NCBI GenBank assembly: GCA_023055425.1
Contig: JALGPY010000002.1
Location: 48,197,321 to 48,261,320 of the forward strand
DNA from: Linanthus parryae
Lineage: Eukaryota > Streptophyta > Magnoliopsida > Ericales > Polemoniaceae
Direction: 5' to 3'
Length of the DNA: 64,000 nt
Shown here: positions 11,701-22,848 of the stretch, piece after piece
Layout of the letters: the number at the start of each line of letters is the position of its first letter
Position numbering within the stretch: position 1 is the stretch's first letter
Translations under genes and position numbers: made by a program
The notes under the pieces: generated by a model
The model's database searches: none
What the model was told of the DNA's origin: nothing
What the model saw: only the letters and a program-made list of their open reading frames with translations

Positions 11701-13591
11701 GAACAAGGTTATAGTTATTGATGCCACAGAGTATATCTTTAAGCTTTCCTTGTTGAGGAAGAAGTACGATCATGTCATGAGCATGATCAGGAACTCCCAA
11801 CTTTGTGGGCAGGCAATGATTGCCTACTTGCAGCAGAAGGGATTCCCCGAAGTTGCTCTTCACTTTGTAAAGGATGAGAGAACCCGTTTCAGTCTGGCTC
11901 TTGAGAGTGGAAATATCCAGATTGCGGTTGCTTCAGCCAAGGAGATAGATGAGAAGGATCACTGGTATAGATTGGGTGTGGAGGCTCTCCGACAAGGTAA
12001 TGCTGGGATTGTTGAGTATGCTTACCAAAGGACTAAGAATTTTGAGAGGTTATCCTTCCTTTATCTCATTACTGGGAATATGGAGAAGCTTTCCAAAATG
12101 CTTAAAATTGCTGAGGTTAAAGGTGATGTTATGGGTCAGTTCCATAATGCTCTCTATCTAGGTGATGTTCGCGAGCGTGTTAAGATTTTGGAGAACGCTG
12201 GGCACTTGCCTCTTGCTTACATCACAGCCTCAGTCCATGGCCTGCAGGATGTTGCTGAACGGCTAGCGAGAGAGTTGGGCGATAATGTTCCTCAGCTACC
12301 TGAGGGTAAAACACCCTCCCTTCTGATGCCTCCTACTCCCATTTTATCTGGTGGTGATTGGCCACTCCTGAGAGTCATGAGAGGAATATTTGAGGGTGGC
12401 CTTGACAACATCAGGGGTGCACCTGAAGAAGATGAAGAGGCTGCTGATGCTGATTGGGGTGAAGAGCTGGATATGGTTGATGTCGATGGTTTAGAGAATG
12501 GAGATATTGAAGCTGTTCTTGCAGATGGGGATATTCCTGATGAAAATGAAGAAGAGGGAGGATGGGATCTCGAGGATTTGGAGCTTCCTCCAGAAGCAGA
12601 TACTCCAAAGGCTTCAGCCAATGGCCGCTCGTCAGTTTTTGTGCCCCCTACTCCTGGTATGCCAGTCAGTCAAATCTGGATCCAGAAATCTTCTCTCGCT
12701 GCTGAACACGCCGCTGCTGGCAATTTCGATACTGCCATGCGATTGCTAAGCCGACAATTAGGAATAAGAAACTTTGAGCCTTTGAAAGCCATGTTTCTTG
12801 ATCTTCATGCAGGCAGTCATTCATATCTACAAGCACTATCTTCTGCTCCAGTGTTGTCTTTGGCTCTTGAAAGAGGATGGACGGACTCTGCTAGTCCGAA
12901 TGTGAGGAGTCAACCAGCCCTGGTTTTCAATTTCTCTCAATTAGAAGAAAAGCTCAAGGCTGCTTACAAATCCACCACTCTTGGGAAATTCAAAGATGCT
13001 CAACGTCAATTCCTCAGTATCCTCCAAACTATTCCTCTGATTGTTGTTGAGTCGAGGAGGGAGGTTGATGAAGTCAAGGAGCTGATAATAATAGTGAAAG
13101 AGTACGTTTTGGGTACGAAAATGGAGGTTAGGAGGAGGGAAAACGTGGACACTCCGATTCGCCAGCAAGAGCTTGCAGCTTATTTTACTCACTGCAACCT
13201 TCAAATGCCACATCTGAGGCTAGCTTTACAGAATGCAATGACTATTTGCTACAAGGCCAAGAACCTAGGAGCAGCTGCCAGTTTTGCCCGAAGGCTGCTA
13301 GATACCAATCCTACCACTGAGAACCAAGCAAAGTTGGCCAGGCAAGTGTGGCAGAACACTGAGAAAAACTTGAACGATGCCTCACAGATGAACTACGACT
13401 TCAGAAATCCATTTGTGATTTGTGGGGCAACGTATGTACCAATATACAGAGGACAGAAAGACACAACTTGCCCTTATTGCAGTTCACGTTTTGTGCTTAG
13501 CCAGGAAGGTCAGATATGTTCAGTTTGTGAACTTGCAGTGATCGGGGCAGATGCATCAGGCTTGCTGTGTTCTGCTTCCCAAGTAAGATGA
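8798..13591 (+). CDS. COPA: coatomer subunit alpha (alpha-COP)
   Basis: Alpha-COP is the largest subunit of the COPI coat, which carries cargo from Golgi to ER and within the Golgi. Three coding exons join in frame: 8798-9005, 9859-10353 and 10641-13591 (GT-AG introns of 853 and 287 bp), giving 1217 aa. From memory the Arabidopsis proteins are 1216-1218 aa. The N-terminal ~320 residues carry WD40 repeats ending in [20 protein letters not shown] and [10 protein letters not shown]; a helical middle follows, then an acidic linker with [16 protein letters not shown], then the COPI C-terminal domain with Cys pairs ([15 protein letters not shown]). An in-frame ATG at 8717 exists, but the splice acceptor at 8794 argues for 8798. 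The gene appears intact. The first intron holds tandem repeats, and a transposon sits upstream. Confidence 0.97.
9111..9475 (+). repeat. three-copy tandem repeat in alpha-COP intron 1
   Basis: Three direct copies of a ~121-bp unit start at about 9111, 9232 and 9354. Each holds GGATGATTG(T/C)TGTGAATTC and GTTGTGCCTATACATC. Copies differ at a few per cent of positions and lie wholly inside the intron. Confidence 0.9.
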
Positions 13592-13796
13592 TCTAGCTGC
13601 TGATCCAGGAATCTTCTACTCATCGTTATCTAGCAGTGGGGCTCTCTTCATTTTGATGCTTTCATCTTTAGGCAAAGGTATGGAAATTGAAATCTTGTTA
13701 AGTTTTCACATCTATCTACTTCGGCTCTTGCGTGTCCCCACTTTTAAAGTGGTGTCCTTACTGTCTCTTTTCATTTCTTTATCATGATTTCGATGT

Positions 13797-13802
13797 AATA
13801 AA
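13797..13802 (+). promoter_or_regulatory. candidate polyadenylation signal of alpha-COP
   Basis: A canonical AATAAA lies 206 bases past the stop codon in T-rich sequence. Plant poly(A) signals are loose, so other sites may also be used. Confidence 0.5.
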
Positions 13803-15469
13803 CATTCTGAGAATTATTTTTGCGGGGCGAATCTTGTTAGATGTTTATAGACAAGAATGGCCTAGGTTATATGTTAGACGCTAGTCATAGAAAAGAATGC
13901 TTACATTTGGGTGTATGCAACTGCTGTTTGAGAAATTATCTTGCTTTGTTGACATTTGGAGTTCTTTTGTTTCTATTAGTTACCTTGAAAAGTTTTTGGG
14001 CCATCTTAAAAGATTCCTGGGGTTACTATTGATGCTCATCAGTTATAGGTTTTATTGTTTTTGCATTTGCATACATGGTGTTTTTTTTGATCTATAATCG
14101 GATTTCTAATCTTACTAGATATAAGTTTGCTTTTACCCAAGCCACTTTCTGATTCTTTCCCTGTATCTTTTGGTATTAGGCACTGGATGAAAAATTCAGT
14201 CTGCCGAAGCTGGTTGACAATCAAAATACACCCAGCTAGTAGTATTATATTTGCTAGATGGGGTTGGGTGTAAAGGAGCTGGGCCAAACTTTTAGGTTTT
14301 CGGGCTTGGGTCTTTAAGTATACGATCCTAGAAGTAGGCTCGGCTCGTCTATAAGGCAAGCCGAGCTTGTGAAATTTACTGATGTTATATATATGTTATC
14401 TATGAAAGATTGCATTTTATTGATAGTCATTAAGATACAACAACTTAATTTATTAAACCTTCCGATGATTATATAAAGCGGTAGAAAGTTAAAAACTATG
14501 AAGGGCTGAGTTGAACTAATGGTTTACTTATCCCGTGTTGGCAATATACGTGTACATATATGTATAGAAAAAAGTCAGAAATTATCAACAGTATACAAAT
14601 ATTAATTGTAAAAATAACATTAAGTGAACACTAAGCGATCATATATCACATGCCACTATAAAATAATGTAATGATTTCAGACATATATTACAGTATTATA
14701 AATCTAGTATAATACACATAGTTGACAATATTACTACACGCTATATAATTGAGCCAACTCTAGGACTTACAGGCCAAAAACTTCCCCCTGCTTGGAGCCA
14801 TAGGTTCTCCAGCTTGGGTTGTTGATCCAACGAGCTGAGCGTTGACTGAGCTTTGACCGAGCGTGCTCTCATGCGGCTCGCCTCGTTTGCAGCCTGGTGG
14901 ATTTGACCAGCTCGTAATTAGGGTAATTTAAGAGTGATACTGTGGGAGTGCTATTTAAAATTAATATTATTGCTTGTCCGTGTACCAAATAGGAACTGCC
15001 ATTATGAGCTATTATCATCTAAACTGAAAGTGCTAACTAACAAGTGCAGAAATTGAACAGCCCAAAGCATTCGGGCATCATCAGTGTTCAAAATTTCAAT
15101 GTTGTGGGGGTGTTACATATTGTAAGTGTGAAACTGCAGAAAACATTGAACAAATCGATTTTCAATTTGGTGAAAATCAAATTTACCAAAGGATGTTTTG
15201 ATTGAGTGATGGTAAGCTAGCAGTTGAAAGTGAAAGATTGTTGCCTGGGAGTCCAAGTCCGAGGTAGCACAGATGATGCTACTGGAATGCTCGGTTGCCT
15301 GTGTGGTGTCAAAAGAATCGATTCTCGTGCAATGCACTTGTCAAATATGAAGTTGAGTGTGTATCTTGTTCACTCTTATCCAAGGAGAATAACCAGCTGG
15401 ACCTAGCATCTCCTGCTCGTTTTGGTACTTTTTTATCTGTGGGTTGGGGGGGTAACCTGTATTCCTTTA
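13803..15469. other. no gene; degenerate repeats
   Basis: The stretches at 14250-14365 and 14755-14910 are rich in GAGC, CTCG and GGCTC motifs of both orientations, like the subterminal arrays of hAT-like elements elsewhere in the window. I could not identify clear ends. The rest is AT-rich and unassigned. Confidence 0.35.
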
Positions 15470-15797
15470 TGGCACGTTTGGTTTTCCGGACTATCCGTAC
15501 TGGACTGGACTGGATTAAATTTTCCGGATAGTATTGGACTGGGTTAGGTGAGCTATAATTAATAATGTGTTTGGTTTTGTGCAATATTAATTCAGTATTA
15601 AGGTATAAATAGTCCAATCCAGCTAATACCCTCATGTGAGAGGGTACTAATTTGGGGTATTAAACACCATCTTTTCACTATTTAGTACTGGTATTAAAAT
15701 TAGTCCAGAACAATCAAACACAGTATTAACTAATACATGGACTATATTTAGTCCAATCCTAGCTAATACCGCTAATACTGAAAAACCAAACGTACCC
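15470..15797. mobile_element. Tourist/PIF-type MITE
   Basis: The ends are TGGCACGTTTGGTTTT and its near inverse AAAACCAAACGTACCC. TTA flanks both sides (15467-15469 and 15798-15800). The element is 328 bp, non-coding and rich in AGTATTA/TAATACT pairs that would fold back. Confidence 0.65.
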
Positions 15798-15800
15798 TTA

Positions 15801-17625
15801 GGCTGATAACACACATTGGGTGATACTGTTTATACAATTGATCGTCATAAAAAATTCCCTTGGCGCCCTACGATCATTAGGTGTACAGTATATACTTTGG
15901 GCTCGTTTTTTAGCTAATGTATGTAGAATTAGAGTGCTAGGATAGATAATATTGGGATTAGTAGTGATGTGACTAATAGTACCGAAGATGTTAGAAGATG
16001 GTGTTTGGCTGGTAAGAAGATAGTGACTAAACTCCGAAATGACCAACATGCCTTTGAGAAAACCACATGTATTTCAATTTGGCAGACAAAAGAAACAACA
16101 GTAACTCCAAGATCACTGCCATTCTCAGACCATCCACAACGTCCGCACCTTCACCACATCACCTCCACCATGAATCAACTTGACGAAGTCTCACACAACC
16201 ATGATGAAACCCAAGATTTGACAGAACAATTTGGTCCAACCAACACCACAAATGAAAGTGGTGCTCCAGTTAACTGTAGATTGTGTTGGGTGGGTGAGAA
16301 GAACAAGAGTGGGAGTGAGTGAAAGAGAGGATAGGCAATATGGTCATTGGCAGTTTGGGCTTATGAATGAATACCTGACCCTGCATATGAAGGTTTGTTG
16401 GTGGGACTGGCCTTTCCAAGCCTTGGCCATTTTTGTTGCACCAAACACTGGACTGCTTGCTAGACCTCACCGTTAGTCTGATCCGGTGTCTAAGGAGAAA
16501 AACAAACTGGCTCCTGGGGTAAGCTCTTTCTACTAAACCTGTTATTGGAGGTATTCATTTATGTACATGCTTTGATTACCTGTTTTATTGAGGCAGTTGG
16601 TTTAGATGCTCTCTATGAATAGACAGATAATTGACATGAGCTGACAATTTGTTAGCGGCAATTGAATATCCCTTGGTTTAGTTGCTATCTGGTACCATAC
16701 AGATATTGACCATTCATTGGGGGCCATTGTTTATTTGTGCTATTCTTCATGCTTTTGTAGGGTTGATTGATATTTAACAGTAAGTAGGTAGGAAGTCAGG
16801 TTTGGTAAACACTGATCTCTGTATAAAGAAATTAGTGACAGTGCAACTGCAAACCACTGGTTTGTATCTTGAAATGATGAACCGAGGGCTCACTCGTTCA
16901 CCTTTTAGTATATATTGCGGAGCGATGACTTGTGACATATCATAGGCAGTCCGGAACTTGGATGGAAGGCCCGAGTTTTGTTTAGGGTTTACTTTGGGGG
17001 TGTTTATTTTTGTTATTATCCCGAGCATATGATGTACCAGCAGGCTAAATTTGGCTCCTCAGCTGGACCAGCTGTCTTCTCGGCGAATCCCTCTGGCTCG
17101 TCATTCTTCGTTCATTGACAACTACTCTACTATTCATCTGTTCTTGTCGAATCTCAATCATAACAACTAGCTAGTGGTAGGACTTCTCGACCTGTACTAG
17201 AAAGTAAAGTGCTAGTACTAACAACTGTAAAGTAGAGGACATATGGAATATATAACACTAGGACGTGATACATGGGATGTGTACAGTTTACACCTGGCCT
17301 TAGTTGTGTTGTAGAAAGAAAGAAAGCTTCAACATTTGGGGTGTAGTTGAGGTGGTCGGGCAGTGTTTCTCTAGAGAGATTGTGTCCGGAACTTGGGAGA
17401 ACCTAAGCGTAATTTATTGGCATTCTCAATTGGGAGCCAGTCAGTTCAGATTTCCTAAGAGAAGTTAACCTCTGAAGTGGGGGTTTACACAAGGCAGATT
17501 TTTTAGAATGACAATAGGACATTGAAAGGCTAGTAAATCCGTAGATTTTAGTGATGTTAAAATGGACCTGGATTACGAACACCAGGAAACTGAGGCATCG
17601 TGTTTGATGTTGGTCATGATGGCAG
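15801..17625. other. no gene recognised
   Basis: Mixed AT-rich sequence. Short open frames (such as 15969-16322) have no recognisable domain or splice context. Confidence 0.35.
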
Positions 17626-17631
17626 ATTTTT

Positions 17632-17709
<78 letters not shown>

Positions 17710-17710
17710 T
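17626..17710. repeat. poly-T plus (TTA)n microsatellite
   Basis: A T run is followed by about 23 TTA/ATT triplets. The open frames through it (poly-Ile on the reverse strand) are artefacts of the repeat. Confidence 0.95.
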
Positions 17711-17807
17711 TTTGCATAAGTAGATCTTGTTATTTTTGTGTCCATGAAGTGTATAATCTTCCAGTCACTCCTTTAGATACGAGCGGTTTCGAAGACGTGC
17801 CATCTAT

Positions 17808-18329
17808 TTAATAAAAATGTGAAAGTTGATGTATTATCTCAACAAAATATGCCATGAGCTGCCAGTAGGCAGTAGGAACGCTGGTTGTTGGTTTGGTGAG
17901 AAACCAAATACTAACCCAAAAACGTTTTAGTTTTTCGTGAGACCTTTCTCCAACAAATAAAAAGTGAGTCATCGTGCAGGCTTTGCCAATGCTCAGTGGT
18001 TCGTTTTTGTCCTTGTAGATATGAACATGATAGACAATTTTCTTTTCAGTTTTCTCTAAAAGGCATACCTCACATACAATTTTGTAAATCTGCAGATAAG
18101 AATATTTCATCTTCTTGTCTTCATACTCCAAACAATCTGAGAATACGACTTTGCCATACGGAAGTGTTCTTTCTTTGTGACCATAGGGTTGTAATTGACT
18201 CTTGATCCACTCCCATAACTTATTGTGGTACCAATTGAGCTGCATGCATCTCGTAAAGATGTCTTCTCGACCATTTTCCTTTTCATACCACCACGAATAC
18301 CATGCATAATAGGAGAAGTTATAGCTCAA
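17808..18329 (-). other. unassigned 173-codon ORF
   Basis: An open frame of 173 codons in an AT-rich region is long for chance, and its composition is balanced, with many Trp, Tyr and Cys. I recognise no domain, signal peptide or membrane segment. It could be an exon of an unknown gene or a transposon-derived remnant. The tandem duplication at 18338-18433 lies directly before its start. Confidence 0.3.
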
Positions 18330-18337
18330 GTAAAGGC

Positions 18338-18433
18338 ACCTGCTAAGGTTGTCGCATCGCCATCAAAGATTGGCATATTTGGCTCCTGCTAAGATTGTCG
18401 CATCGCCATCAAAGATTGGCATATTTGGCTTCA
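18338..18433 (+). repeat. short tandem duplication
   Basis: A ~48-bp unit containing CCTGCTAAG, TTGTCGCATCGCCATC and AAAGATTGGCATATTTGGC occurs twice in direct orientation with almost no differences, indicating a recent event. Confidence 0.85.
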
Positions 18434-18615
18434 CCGAGACGCAACTGCAGTAGAAAACAAAGTTATCCTAATAACTGTCTCTTTTAGCCATCAAAAAATC
18501 CATTTCTTCGAACCAAAACTCCCAGCTTCTTCTTCACCTCACCAATCCCAACCGCTCCAATTCTTGTACCCACCCTCAGTTATGTTGGAATCCCAACCTA
18601 AGTTTTCCTCTCGCC

Positions 18616-18879
18616 ATGGCTGTGAATGTAGAAACAACTATTCAAATCGACGCAACGTGGAAAGCAGAGGTCCCATCAGCTTGGAGTATGATTTCCTCCC
18701 CCTTCAGGACGGGTCATGCTATTTTCAGGGCCTCTAGTGCACTGCAGGTTGAAGCTAGAGGTATTTTGCAAGCCATTGGATGGTTAAGTTCATCTAGTTG
18801 TATCAATGTCAAGATTTTAACAGACTCTCGAGAACTGATTCTTGTGCTTCGACGAAAAACCACAACCTTCCTTAACTGA
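18616..18879 (+). pseudogene. LINE-type RNase H domain fragment
   Basis: The frame reads as the central part of an RVT_3 RNase H-like domain. IQIDATWK supplies the first Asp strand, ALQVEARGILQAIGWL the Glu helix, and VKILTDSRELILVL the second Asp strand. The C-terminal part is missing, and the frame ends at a TGA at 18877. No reverse transcriptase accompanies it. Confidence 0.6.
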
Positions 18880-19549
18880 TCATTTCATTTTGTTGGTCAC
18901 TGTAATGTTTCGAGACCTCACGATCTCCCTAGAAGAACTTAAGAGTTTGTCATATTAATCTTAAATTGCTCTTTCTCAAAAGAGATTGTCGCATCGTTTT
19001 AACATACATAATTGAAAGATTGAGAAGACCTGCTGTACACATGCTTTTTATTAATTGCATTCATTAACAATTGGCACACATTAATTAAGATGAAATAATC
19101 ACCAAATATGAGCTTTGTAAATGAGCGATACACCCGCACGCATGCTCGCATTATTTTATCACATTGATAACTCTTCCGAAAATAGTAAAGCCAAACTGAA
19201 TAATCTGTCATTTTCTCTAATTAAAGAGAATAGATCACTCGAGGCTCCATAAACCTTGACTGACTCAATTCTATCTCGCAGATCAGATATCTGGGTTTGT
19301 ATCTAGGAATCAAAATGACCTGAATAGTCTATGAGTCGTGTGAATCGCTTTCGTATGTCGGTGGTATACACACGAAATTGATAATTGGATAAAACAAAGA
19401 TTGTTCAAGAACGAAAGTGATTTGCTATGGATTTCCAAACTCATATTTTCCTCTCTGTGTTCTTCATTCGACCAAATACAAACTTAAAAGGAAGGGGACA
19501 ACGATTTAATCGCGTCGGTTATAACCGCCAACGCAGCGGTTAGGGCATC
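18880..19549. other. no gene recognised
   Basis: AT-rich sequence with no domain, repeat pair or RNA gene that I can support. Confidence 0.4.
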
Positions 19550-19552
19550 TCC

Positions 19553-21218
19553 AACCCCATGGGGGGAGGGGGAGGGGGAAGGAGAAAATCGTATAAAAAT
19601 ATGGTTCATGTCCAACCCCATGGGGGGAGGGGGAGGGGGTGCTATGAGGATAAATTTTGCCTTGGGGGAGGGATGGTTAGGGGGGATTTTCCCATGGACA
19701 TCCCCTCCCCCTCCCCCTACATGGAATAATTAATTAATTGAATATTTGATAATTTTAATTACACATAATAATATTTTGTGATTATATTATGTATTTTTAT
19801 TATTATGATTAATAAATTTTATTTTGTATTATTAAAATTAATAATGTCTGAACAAGAATTCAATCATTTCAACTAACGGAACTATTTTATGTAATCGTTG
19901 TTAGGTTGTTTTATTTCAATTTGTGTGTTTTATCGCTCTACAGTCTACTCGTTGCATTTTTGTATTAGTGTTTGATTTTATTTCTTGTAAGAGCATCTCC
20001 AACCCATTGCTTTTTCCCCCTCCCCTCACCTCCCCCTACCCCTTCCCCTACCCCCACGGGCCCACCATTTTCCCCCTCCCCCTCCCCCTCCCCTTCCGCC
20101 AAACTACTAATCGTCTCCAACCCATTTCTTTTCCCCCCACCTAAAAAATTAATTTGTAATATATATTTAATGATTTAAAAATGAAATATTAATACAAAAA
20201 AAAGTAAATGCAAAATTATTTACCAATATATATATATACACACACATACACACAAAAAAAGATGTTAATAATAATAACAATGATAATAATACTAATAATA
20301 ATTAAAATAATATTAACAAACAAAACTTTTATTAGAAAAAATAACGATTACAAGTACGAAAAAGTTGTTATTACAAGAAATAAAATTTAAAACTAATACA
20401 AAAATCCAAGGACTAGATCGATAAAACACCCAAATTGAAATAAACCAACCTAACAACGATTACATAATAGTTCTTTCGTTAGTTGAAAGGATTGAATTCT
20501 TGTTCAGACACATTGGCCGAACTTCCATAAGCACTTCCAAATAAGCACTTCCAAATCTGTTTTTCGTAAATATACTTTCCAACAATAGTGAATACATTAT
20601 TAATTTTATTAAATAATACAAAATAAAATTATAAAGCATAATAATAAAATACATAATATAATCATAAAATATTAGTATGTGTAATTAAAATTATCAAATA
20701 TTCAATTAATTAATCATTCCGTGTAGGGGGAGGGGGAGGGGCTGTCCATGGGGAAATCCCCCCTAACCAGGCAAAATTTATCCCCATAGCAGCCCCTCCC
20801 CCTCCCCCTCCCCCCATGGGGTTGGACATGAACCGTATTTTTATACGATTTTCCCCTTCACCCTCCCCCTCCCCCCATGGGGTTGGAGATGCCCTAATAA
20901 CGACTTTTTCATACTTGTAATCATTTTTTTTCGAATAAAAGTTTTGTTTGTTAATATTATTTTAATTATTATTAGTATTAATATCATTGTTATTATTATT
21001 AACATCTTTTTGTGTGTGTGTGTGTATTTTGGTAAAAAAATTTGCATTTACTTTTTTTGGTATTAATAATTCATTTTCAAATCATTAAATATATATTACA
21101 AATTAATTTTTTTGGGTGGGGGGAAAGAAATGGGTTGGAGACGATTAGTGGTTTGTCGGAAGGGGAGGGGGAGGGGGAGGTGAGGGGAGAGGGAAAAAAC
21201 CATGAGTTGGAGATGCTC
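19553..21218. mobile_element. PIF/Harbinger-type element, copy 2 (host of a nested copy)
   Basis: The ends are GGGCATCTCCAACCCC and GAGTTGGAGATGCTC. TTA flanks both sides (19550-19552 and 21219-21221). Its orientation is opposite to copy 1. A related element (19991-20894) has inserted into it, splitting it into 19553-19990 and 20898-21218. Relative to copy 1 it lacks roughly 100 bp near the internal TCTGAACAAG segment. Confidence 0.75.
19991..20894. mobile_element. PIF/Harbinger-type element, copy 3 (nested)
   Basis: The ends are GAGCATCTCCAACCC and GGGTTGGAGATGCCC, with TAA duplicated at 19988-19990 and 20895-20897. It has the same structure and orientation as copy 1, with CCCCCTCCCC tracts, an AT-rich core and an internal segment encoding LFGSAY-like residues on the reverse strand. 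At 904 bp it is close to copy 1 (911 bp). It is inserted in the body of copy 2. Confidence 0.8.
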
Positions 21219-21221
21219 TTA

Positions 21222-22147
21222 TAATAGTTGCGATTTCAGTCCGTTTTCCAACGAAAAACAAAATCGAAGACGTTTTTTGTGAAGCAACAAACGACTGTCG
21301 TCAGGGGCGTTGCCCCTTGGACCCCACTGGGGGCTGCGTCCCCGAACCCCAGCAGTCGTTCGGGAGACATTAGTATAATCATGTACACGCGTGTACTCCA
21401 CACCTCCTAACGTGTACAATGTATACGCTAATGTCTATTTTGGTCGTAAGTATATCGAATTACACAAAATGATTGATGACACTAAAATCACCAACAAATC
21501 ACTCATCAACTGACTAGTAGGTTGGGATCAACATTTTTTAATTGACTGAAAAAAGAGCTACCACTCTGTCCAGCTCTTTATTCCCAATTTAATTTTTATC
21601 ACTATTTACTATGTCACTTTGACATGATGATTTGAATAGCAGAATGATGTAATTTTTTTATAACATTTTCCTTGAGTTGTAGAGTAAAAGTTGTGCTATA
21701 ACACGGTGAAAAAAATATCAAAAAATCATATATTTTTTTATTCAAATCAACGGGTCAAAGTGAACTAAGTCAAAAATTCAATTTGGGGAGAAAGAATTTG
21801 GACGTATGCAACACAATAAAATAATTAAAATATCTACCATTTTGAGGAAAACACAATGCTTCCCAAAAAAAAGTAAAATGCCCAACTGCTATTTTTAATC
21901 CTAGTCAATGCTGTTTAAAATTAGGATTACAGCAGTCAAATCCGACCTTCATTTTAGGGGCTCATGCTAATTCCTCTATCTTTTCTTATCCAATACTCCA
22001 CCCTCCGTTGTTTCTCCACCGTTAAATCGTTTCCTTGCACGTCTGTGATGGACATTTCAAAACACATTTTCATTTCCTCTTTTCTTCCAAACACACCATT
22101 TTCAAGTTTCACCATTCGCCCACGTCTTCCCCACCAATCAAACCCCA
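21222..22147. other. no gene; GC-rich hairpins and a degenerate Stowaway-like stretch
   Basis: Positions 21300-21355 contain short GC-rich palindromes (GGGGCGTTGCCCC, GGGGGCTGCGTCCCC). Positions 21541-21800 share internal phrases, inverted, with the Stowaway element at 46343-46602 (ATAACACGGTGAAAAA, GGGTCAAAGTGA), but the ends are worn. No gene is seen. Confidence 0.45.
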
Positions 22148-22192
22148 CCACGTGGAACCACACTCATCCACGTGAAACCTCCCCTATATATA
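22148..22192 (+). promoter_or_regulatory. twin G-boxes and TATA box
   Basis: Two CACGTG G-boxes lie at 22149-22154 and 22169-22174, 20 bp apart (two helical turns). A TATA motif (CTATATATA) follows at 22184-22192, about 115 bp before the start codon at 22306. ACGTG-core elements bind bZIP/bHLH factors, and paired copies often mark abscisic-acid or light responsive promoters. The response here is inference. Confidence 0.65.
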
Positions 22193-22305
22193 CACCACAC
22201 CTCCATAGTCCCAGTCGGTGATCAAAACACAATACAGAGAAAGAGAACCAAAAGCTTTGGAAAAAAAGCTAAAAAGCTCAAAAAAGCTTGTGTGAGAAGA
22301 CGACA

Positions 22306-22848
22306 ATGGCCGGAACCCTAATCAGGATGATCACCGACGCTTCCATTCCCCAGATCCACGACGACTTGGACTTGTCCTCATGGGAGCTCGTAAACGGATC
22401 TGACGAAGACGAAGAAATGGCCGATTACGCTTACGACAGCGCAGAAGACGACGAGATCTTCGTCCTCGAGCCTCAATATTCCGATTCCGATCCCGATCTG
22501 GTTTCGGAATCGTCGGCGACGGATCTGATCGATCAGATCGGCGTGATTGAGGTGAAGCATGTGACGATTGTTGAGCGTGTTGATTACAATCAATACGATC
22601 ACTACCGAGATCTGGATGTGGATGTAGAGGACGATGAAGACTACGAAGACGACGATGGATACGATCTGGACGACGAGTTGGTGCCGAGGAGTGTTTCGGA
22701 TCGGTTCGGGAGGCAGAGGATGAGGAAATTGGGGAAAAGGGCGTATCCGAAGATGAACAAGTCGAAGAGGCTTCCGTACTCGTTTAATCGACCAGGTTGC
22801 GTCCATGGCAAACACGGACTTGGATTGAAGCACAACATCAGCCTCTAG
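22306..22848 (+). CDS. uncharacterised acidic/basic small protein
   Basis: A single-exon gene of 180 aa with a compact promoter and no stop or frame problem. I do not recognise the family by name. The N-terminus is ordered-looking (MAGTLIRMITDASIPQIHDD and on to DLSSWELV). Residues ~32-130 are strongly acidic, with several Asp/Glu runs. Residues ~131-180 switch to basic (RFGRQRMRKLGKRAYPKMNK) and end with a Cys/His/Gly-rich tail. A basic C-terminus after an acidic region would fit a nuclear or nucleolar location, which is inference. The chosen ATG is the first in the leader; no secretion signal or membrane segment is visible. The clean promoter and codon quality make it a real gene. Confidence 0.85.
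   Translation: MAGTLIRMITDASIPQIHDDLDLSSWELVNGSDEDEEMADYAYDSAEDDEIFVLEPQYSDSDPDLVSESSATDLIDQIGVIEVKHVTIVERVDYNQYDHYRDLDVDVEDDEDYEDDDGYDLDDELVPRSVSDRFGRQRMRKLGKRAYPKMNKSKRLPYSFNRPGCVHGKHGLGLKHNISL

Noticed and set aside
11432..11863. 143-codon reverse ORF
   Set aside because: It lies fully inside the alpha-COP coding exon, and its sequence is an antisense shadow.
12292..12621. Antisense Ser/Pro-rich ORFs
   Set aside because: They are shadows of the acidic linker of the alpha-COP coding exon.
17403..17717. Reverse ORF starting with a long Ile run
   Set aside because: It is driven by the (TTA)n microsatellite.
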